64,000 nucleotides of DNA from Negativicutes bacterium (GTDB lineage Bacteria; Bacillota_C; Negativicutes; Sporomusales_B; JARLHX01): the NCBI GenBank assembly GCA_031292035.1, contig JARLHX010000009.1, positions 123,913 to 187,912 of the forward strand, read 5' to 3'. Below the pieces are notes generated by a model that saw only the letters and a list, made by a program, of their open reading frames with translations, did not search any database and had not been told where the DNA came from. This document shows, piece by piece, positions 58,655 to 64,000 of this stretch (the stretch's first letter is position 1; the number at the start of each line of letters is the position of its first letter). Position numbers and translations under genes: made by a program.

Positions 58655-59560
58655 ATGAAACGGGTCATAAGTATCAGTCTGGGAACTTCCAAGCGTGATC
58701 ATAAAGTCGAACAGCAATTTGGGGGCCAACTATTTTCGATTGAACGAATTGGCACCGACGGCGACAAGCAAAAAGCCATCCGGCTGATTCGCGAGCTCGA
58801 TGGCAAAGTCGATGCCTTCGGCTTGGGAGGGACCGACCTATATATTTACGCCGGCGCCCGCCGCTATACTTTCCGGGAATCGGCCCAAATCGCCGCCGCC
58901 GCCCAGCTTAGTCCCATTGTCGACGGCAGCGGGATCAAGAATACACTGGAGAGGCGGGTGGTCCGCTTTCTTGAGGCTAAACGCGGAATGGAATTTCGTG
59001 GTCGCAAGGCCTTACTGGTGTGTGCCGTCGATCGCTTCGGACTGGCCGAGGCACTGGTGGACGCAGGAGCTGAGACGACATTTGGCGACCTGCTGTTCGG
59101 ACTGGGACTGCCTTTTCCGATTCGCAAACTAAATACCCTCGCACGGTTGGCCAAACTGGTTGCACCAGTCATCACCCGTTTGCCGATCAGTCTCTTTTAT
59201 CCGACCGGCGACAAGCAAAACGAGTTCCAGCCGCGATTTGGGAGCTACTTTCGCGAGGCTGATATCATTGCCGGCGATTTTCACTTTATCAGGCGCTACA
59301 TGCCGCTCGAACTGGACGGAAAAACAATCATTACCAACACGGTCACCAAAGAGGATCAGGAACTTCTTAAAAGTAGAGGCGTTGCCCTTTTGGTTACCAC
59401 AACCCCTGAAATGGGGGGGCGCTCCTTTGGTACGAATATTTTGGAAGCCGTCCTTGTCGCGACCGCCGGCCAGAGACCGGAAAACCTGACAACAGAAGAT
59501 TACGGCCGGATTCTTGATGAACTCGGCGTTGAACCGCGAATAGAAACTTTTTGTTATTGA
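58655..59560 (+). CDS. Unknown protein paired with the acyl-reductase-like gene
   Basis: A 301-residue soluble protein: MKRVISISLGTSKRDHKVEQQFGGQLFSIERIGTDGD, GKVDAFGLGGTDLYIYAGARRYTFRES, RGRKALLVCAVDRFGLAEALVDAGAETTFGDLLFGLGLPFPI and VALLVTTTPEMGGRSFGTN. Proteins of this kind are, to my recollection, often labelled quinate 5-dehydrogenase, but I see no classical dinucleotide-binding motif that would justify the name. CTGGAGG lies before ATG 58655. It is 12 bp after the regulator gene and directly before the reductase-like gene, which argues for a joint function. Confidence 0.65.
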   Translation: MKRVISISLGTSKRDHKVEQQFGGQLFSIERIGTDGDKQKAIRLIRELDGKVDAFGLGGTDLYIYAGARRYTFRESAQIAAAAQLSPIVDGSGIKNTLERRVVRFLEAKRGMEFRGRKALLVCAVDRFGLAEALVDAGAETTFGDLLFGLGLPFPIRKLNTLARLAKLVAPVITRLPISLFYPTGDKQNEFQPRFGSYFREADIIAGDFHFIRRYMPLELDGKTIITNTVTKEDQELLKSRGVALLVTTTPEMGGRSFGTNILEAVLVATAGQRPENLTTEDYGRILDELGVEPRIETFCY

Positions 59561-59575
59561 AGGGGGGTACCTATC

Positions 59576-60670
59576 CTGGACTCATTTGGCTTTATCGTCC
59601 ATCCGCTGACAGCAAGGGATTTTTGTCGAAAGTTTCCCTTTGCCCAAAATTGGTCGGACGGAGTAATCGAAAAAATTACAAAATTTATACCCCCGTTTAA
59701 AGTTTCCACCATCAGTGGGATTGAATCGCCCCACAACACCTCGCAGGGGTGGTTTGTCGGTTGTCCGCTGACATCGCGGCAGATGGTGGAAATGCCAGAA
59801 GCCTATGTGATGCGAAAAATTATCAAAGCCGGCAAGGTGGCGGAAAAATTAGGAGCTAAAATTGTCGGTCTTGGCGCGTTTACGTCCATCGTCGGCGACG
59901 CCGGCATCACAGTTGCCAAGAACTTGAATATCGCTGTTACCACCGGTAATAGTTATACCGTGGCCACGGCGCTGGAAGGCACCCGACAGGCGGCGAAACT
60001 TATGGGTCTCAACATGGAGCGGGCCAATGTCGTCGTTCTCGGCGCCACCGGTTCGATCGGTGCGGCCTGTGCGCAGATCCTGGCCCGCGAAGTCCGCTAT
60101 CTTACCCTGGCCGCCCGGAATGAAGCCAAGTTGGAAAAACTTGCTGGGCAGATTTTGCGCTCTACAGGATTAGCGGTGCGAGTAACAGCGAATACTAAAT
60201 CCGCTCTCAAAGCAGCCGATATTGTGATTGCCGTGACCAGTGCGGTGGACAGCCTGATTGAGCCTGGGGATCTGAAAATCGGGGCCATTGTCTGTGATGT
60301 CGCTCGTCCCCGGAATGTTTCGCGCAGTGTTACCGAAGTGCGGGATGACGTGCTGGTTATCGAGGGTGGAGTCGTTGAAGTCCCTGGTGACGTCAATTTC
60401 GGCCTGAATTTTGGCTTTCCGCCGAAGACTGCGTATGCTTGCATGGCCGAAACCATGATTTTGGCGCTGGAGCAACGGTACGAAAATTTTACGCTTGGCA
60501 GGGATTTGACGGTGAAGCAAGTGGAGACCATTGAACAGTTGGCGAAGAAGCATGGCTTTAAATTGGCGGGGTTCCGCAGTTTTGAACGGGCCCTTGCCGC
60601 AGCGGAAATCGAGAAGATAAAAGATAATATTGCGGCGAAAACAATTGCTGCCAAGGAGGGAATCTGTTAG
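59576..60670 (+). CDS. Acyl-ACP/acyl-CoA reductase-like dehydrogenase (AAR family, COG5322)
   Basis: A 364-residue protein similar along its length to cyanobacterial acyl-ACP reductase. LGAFTSIVGDAG, TTGNSYTVATALEGTRQAAKLMG, the nucleotide fold VVVLGATGSIGAACAQIL (about 151-168), VIEGGVVEVPGDVNFG and KTAYACMAETMILALEQRYENFTLGRDLTVKQVETIEQLAKKHGF match in order, and Cys289 aligns with the catalytic Cys294 of the Synechococcus enzyme. The family is also annotated as shikimate-dehydrogenase-like. The frame has no ATG, GTG or TTG until 59783, which would remove 69 residues; AGGGGGG (59560-59566) is 9 nt from CTG 59576, giving (M)DSFGFIVHPL. Confidence 0.75.
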   Translation: MDSFGFIVHPLTARDFCRKFPFAQNWSDGVIEKITKFIPPFKVSTISGIESPHNTSQGWFVGCPLTSRQMVEMPEAYVMRKIIKAGKVAEKLGAKIVGLGAFTSIVGDAGITVAKNLNIAVTTGNSYTVATALEGTRQAAKLMGLNMERANVVVLGATGSIGAACAQILAREVRYLTLAARNEAKLEKLAGQILRSTGLAVRVTANTKSALKAADIVIAVTSAVDSLIEPGDLKIGAIVCDVARPRNVSRSVTEVRDDVLVIEGGVVEVPGDVNFGLNFGFPPKTAYACMAETMILALEQRYENFTLGRDLTVKQVETIEQLAKKHGFKLAGFRSFERALAAAEIEKIKDNIAAKTIAAKEGIC

Positions 60671-60676
60671 AAGGCG

Positions 60677-60705
60677 TTGACAAACAATCTTTTTACACCT
60701 ATAAT
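60677..60705 (+). promoter_or_regulatory. Sigma-A promoter of greA
   Basis: TTGACA (60677-60682) and TATAAT (60700-60705) are both consensus, with a 17-bp spacer, giving a leader of about 158 nt before greA. Confidence 0.88.
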
Positions 60706-60741
60706 AAATGCTAAATGAGGGGTCTCCCCCCCAAGACGTAA

Positions 60742-60775
60742 AGTGTCAAGTTGTTCACTTGGCACTATTTATATT
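60742..60775 (+). terminator. Hairpin in the greA leader, possible attenuator
   Basis: AGTGTCAAGT (60742-60751) pairs with ACTTGGCACT (60757-60766) with one G-U, followed by an A/T-rich tract. It lies between the promoter and the greA start, so it could terminate some transcripts early. Confidence 0.5.
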
Positions 60776-60869
60776 GCCCAACCCGCCCGGGAGTCAATTA
60801 AAGGGGCTTTGGCATAAGATATTACAGGTTTTTGCAAGCAATTTAACGGATAAGAAGGGGAGCAAAATA

Positions 60870-61349
60870 ATGCCGGAAAAACAGACGATCCTGACAGCCG
60901 AAGGTTTAAAGAAGATAGAACAGAAGTTGGACTACCTGAAATCGGTGCGCCGCCGGGATGTGGCGGAAAGAATCAAGCAAGCCATCGAATTTGGCGATAT
61001 CAGCGAGAATTCCGAGTATGAAGACGCAAAGAACGAGCAGGCCTTTATCGAAGGTGAAGTATTAACCTTAGAAAAGATGCTGCGTAACGCCAAGCTTATC
61101 GATGAAGATGAGATAAGCGCCGATGTGGTCACACTGGGCTCAACGGTAGTTTTGAAGGATCTGGAATTCGGCGACGAGCTTGAGTATACCATCGTTGGTT
61201 CGGCGGAAGCTGACCCGTCTGAATTTAGAATATCCAATGAATCTCCGGTGGGTGAGGCGATTTTGGGCCGCAAAGTCGGTAGTGTTGTGGAAGTCAATGT
61301 ACCGGCCGGATCATTGAAATATGAAATCGTGGATATAAAAGGCATCTAG
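60870..61349 (+). CDS. greA: Transcription elongation factor GreA
   Basis: Rescues backtracked RNA polymerase by stimulating transcript cleavage. In 159 residues, the coiled coil with the acidic tip [23 protein letters not shown] is followed by the FKBP-like C-terminal domain ([48 protein letters not shown]). ATG 60870 has AAGGGGAG 7 nt upstream; the frame from 60708 would pass through the leader hairpin. Confidence 0.96.
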   Translation: MPEKQTILTAEGLKKIEQKLDYLKSVRRRDVAERIKQAIEFGDISENSEYEDAKNEQAFIEGEVLTLEKMLRNAKLIDEDEISADVVTLGSTVVLKDLEFGDELEYTIVGSAEADPSEFRISNESPVGEAILGRKVGSVVEVNVPAGSLKYEIVDIKGI

Positions 61350-62876
<1,527 letters not shown>

Positions 62877-62891
62877 TTGCAACAAGAAACG

Positions 62892-62922
62892 ATAAAAGGC
62901 AGACCGTGGGTCTGTCTTTTCT
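62892..62922 (+). terminator. Intrinsic terminator after lysS
   Basis: AAAAGGCAGACC pairs with GGTCTGTCTTTT across GTG (one G-U), followed by T-rich sequence. Confidence 0.85.
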
Positions 62923-62936
62923 TATAAGGAGAAGAG

Positions 62937-63560
62937 ATGGAAACAGGGATTGCATTTGCCCATGGATTTATTCTGGCCCTTGGACTCATCTTGCCGCTGG
63001 GTGTGCAGAATGTCTTCATTTTTACCCAGGGAGCCTACCAAAGCAGTTTGTCGAAGGCTATGCCGGCAGTTATTGCGGCAGCCCTTGCCGATACCTTGTT
63101 AATCCTAATCGCTGTTGGCGGCGTTTCGTTGATTGTATTGGATTTTTACTGGCTTAAGGTTGTGCTTTTGTTCGGCGGTATCCTGTTTTTATGCTCTATG
63201 GGGTGGATTACCTGGCGCAGTGAAGTCAGTCTTCAAGAATTCAAAACCGAGCAATGGCCGCTTAAACGCCAGGTGCTGTTCGCCTTGTCGGTATCACTCC
63301 TTAATCCTCATGCGATGATGGATACCATCGGAGTGATTGGTACAAGTGCCTTGTCCTATTCGGCGCATGACAAAATAGCGTTTACCGCTGCTTGTATTTT
63401 AGTATCTTGGCTATGGTTCATCTTTCTTGCGGTCTCTGGACGAACAGTTAAAGCACTCGATCGTTCCGGATTTTTGCTCAAACTGGTCAATCGCCTGTCG
63501 GCGGTGATTATGTGGGCAAGTGCACTTTACCTCATCTATATTTTTAACGTTATAGTTTGA
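62937..63560 (+). CDS. LysE/ArgO-family amino acid exporter
   Basis: A 207-residue membrane protein with six segments. The start AHGFILALGLILPLGVQNVFIFTQGAYQSSL and LNPHAMMDTIGVIG are typical of LysE/ArgO, which export lysine and arginine. AAGGAGAAG precedes the ATG. Its position directly after lysS hints at lysine, but the substrate is not proven. Confidence 0.9.
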   Translation: METGIAFAHGFILALGLILPLGVQNVFIFTQGAYQSSLSKAMPAVIAAALADTLLILIAVGGVSLIVLDFYWLKVVLLFGGILFLCSMGWITWRSEVSLQEFKTEQWPLKRQVLFALSVSLLNPHAMMDTIGVIGTSALSYSAHDKIAFTAACILVSWLWFIFLAVSGRTVKALDRSGFLLKLVNRLSAVIMWASALYLIYIFNVIV

Positions 63561-63569
63561 TGATATGGC

Positions 63570-63598
63570 TTGACAGTACATGCTGCTTATGATAAGAT
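63570..63598 (+). promoter_or_regulatory. rRNA operon promoter P1
   Basis: TTGACA (63570-63575), 17-bp spacer, TAAGAT (63593-63598). Confidence 0.7.
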
Positions 63599-63649
63599 AC
63601 CTTTTGCGCCGAGAATGACAACTGGCGGCAAAATTCCAAGAAGTGTCTA

Positions 63650-63679
63650 TTGACAGGGCCTCAGAGGTCGTGTTAATAT
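63650..63679 (+). promoter_or_regulatory. rRNA operon promoter P2
   Basis: TTGACA (63650-63655), 18-bp spacer, TAATAT (63674-63679). Confidence 0.75.
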
Positions 63680-63755
63680 AAGAAAGTCGCCTCAAGGGGC
63701 TGGCGGATAAAGCCAGCAAAGCAAAGAAGCGACAAAAATGGCAAAGATTTATAAG

Positions 63756-63784
63756 TTGACAGAGCCGACAGGTTATGTTAACAT
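63756..63784 (+). promoter_or_regulatory. rRNA operon promoter P3
   Basis: TTGACA (63756-63761), 17-bp spacer, TAACAT (63779-63784). Confidence 0.75.
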
Positions 63785-64000
63785 GTAATAACGTCACCGA
63801 TGCAGCGTAAAGCGGACGGGGTGACAGTGTTCCTTGAAAACTGAACAATGTAGGTAAAAAAGCCAGATGTGCAATGCTTCCGTAAGAAGAAGCATAAAAT
63901 AAGCAGACACACAGTGCGTAAGTATTGATGTGATCCATGGCTAGATGAAAAGCTAGCGAAAAAAGCATTAAAGACGAGCCAATTGGCTCTTCGATAAATT
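63785..64000 (+). other. rRNA operon leader (16S gene lies past the window edge)
   Basis: The last 216 bases contain no gene. The phrase CCTTGAAAACTGAACAATG (63833-63851) is typical of Firmicute rRNA leaders. Near the end, a hairpin GAGCC-AATT-GGCTC (63976-63989) leads into a boxA-like GGCTCTTCG used for antitermination. The 16S rRNA itself would start shortly after base 64000. Confidence 0.8.

Noticed and set aside
63411..63968. A 185-residue minus-strand frame at the right end
   Set aside because: It runs across the rRNA promoters and leader and the end of the LysE gene and has no SD or family pattern.

Overview
The window comes from the chromosome of an endospore-forming Firmicute. Sporulation genes (spo0F, fin, spoVT, a SpoVB-type flippase, yabP, yabQ, spoIIE, a SpoIID-like lipoprotein, a GerA-type receptor operon) sit on a backbone whose order matches the Bacillus origin-proximal region: fin-mfd-spoVT-yabM-mazG ... 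yabP-yabQ-divIC-yabR-spoIIE-tilS-hpt-ftsH-coaX-dusB-greA-lysS-rRNA. Protein style, frequent GTG/TTG starts and strong Shine-Dalgarno (SD) sites suggest a sporulating Negativicute (Sporomusaceae-like). That placement is inferred from gene content and not proven.

Layout. 1-8.5 kb: 3' part of pyrG, a long self-complementary intergenic RNA candidate (6S-like), sppA, a Yip1 membrane protein, a large lipoprotein, spo0F with a sigma-H-like promoter, a zinc-ribbon protein, a small transaldolase, a DUF2062 protein, and a PrsW-like protease plus fin behind a forespore-type promoter. 8.7-16.4 kb: mfd, spoVT, flippase, mazG and HU. 16.6-37.6 kb: a block, absent at this point from the Bacillus order, holding a secreted amidase, the phosphate regulon (pstB-phoU, phoR, glycosyltransferase-phospholipase C-EAL, Fsr-like MFS, pstS, ACS-type MFS, pstC-pstA), a universal stress protein, a SpoIID-like lipoprotein and the gerA-type operon. 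37.7-49.1 kb: yabP, a lytic transglycosylase, yabQ, divIC, an S1 protein, spoIIE, a split ThrE exporter, tilS, hpt, ftsH, a thioesterase and pssA. 49.1-52.0 kb (minus strand): a two-component system and a secreted repeat protein. 52-58 kb: cofactor genes (panC, panD, birA, bioY, coaX), dusB and an unknown gene. 58-60.7 kb: an HTH regulator with a large palindromic operator, an unknown protein, and a homologue of acyl-ACP reductase. 60.7-64 kb: greA, lysS, a LysE exporter and three tandem promoters of an rRNA operon whose 16S gene would begin just past the window.

How the parts work together. Three sites have an 11-bp-periodic TTAACA/ATAACA box and one has a looser version. They lie about 15-21 nt upstream of likely -10 hexamers, before pstB, pstS, pstC and the glycosyltransferase-PLC-EAL operon. 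The same phosphate signal could therefore drive phosphate import and the replacement of phospholipid by glycolipid: PLC releases diacylglycerol and the glycosyltransferase glycosylates it. This is the most interesting system here. A second is the 58-60.7 kb cassette, whose last gene keeps the catalytic cysteine context of cyanobacterial acyl-ACP reductase and seems to start at CTG. All functional statements rest on motif recognition by eye; no search or folding program was run.
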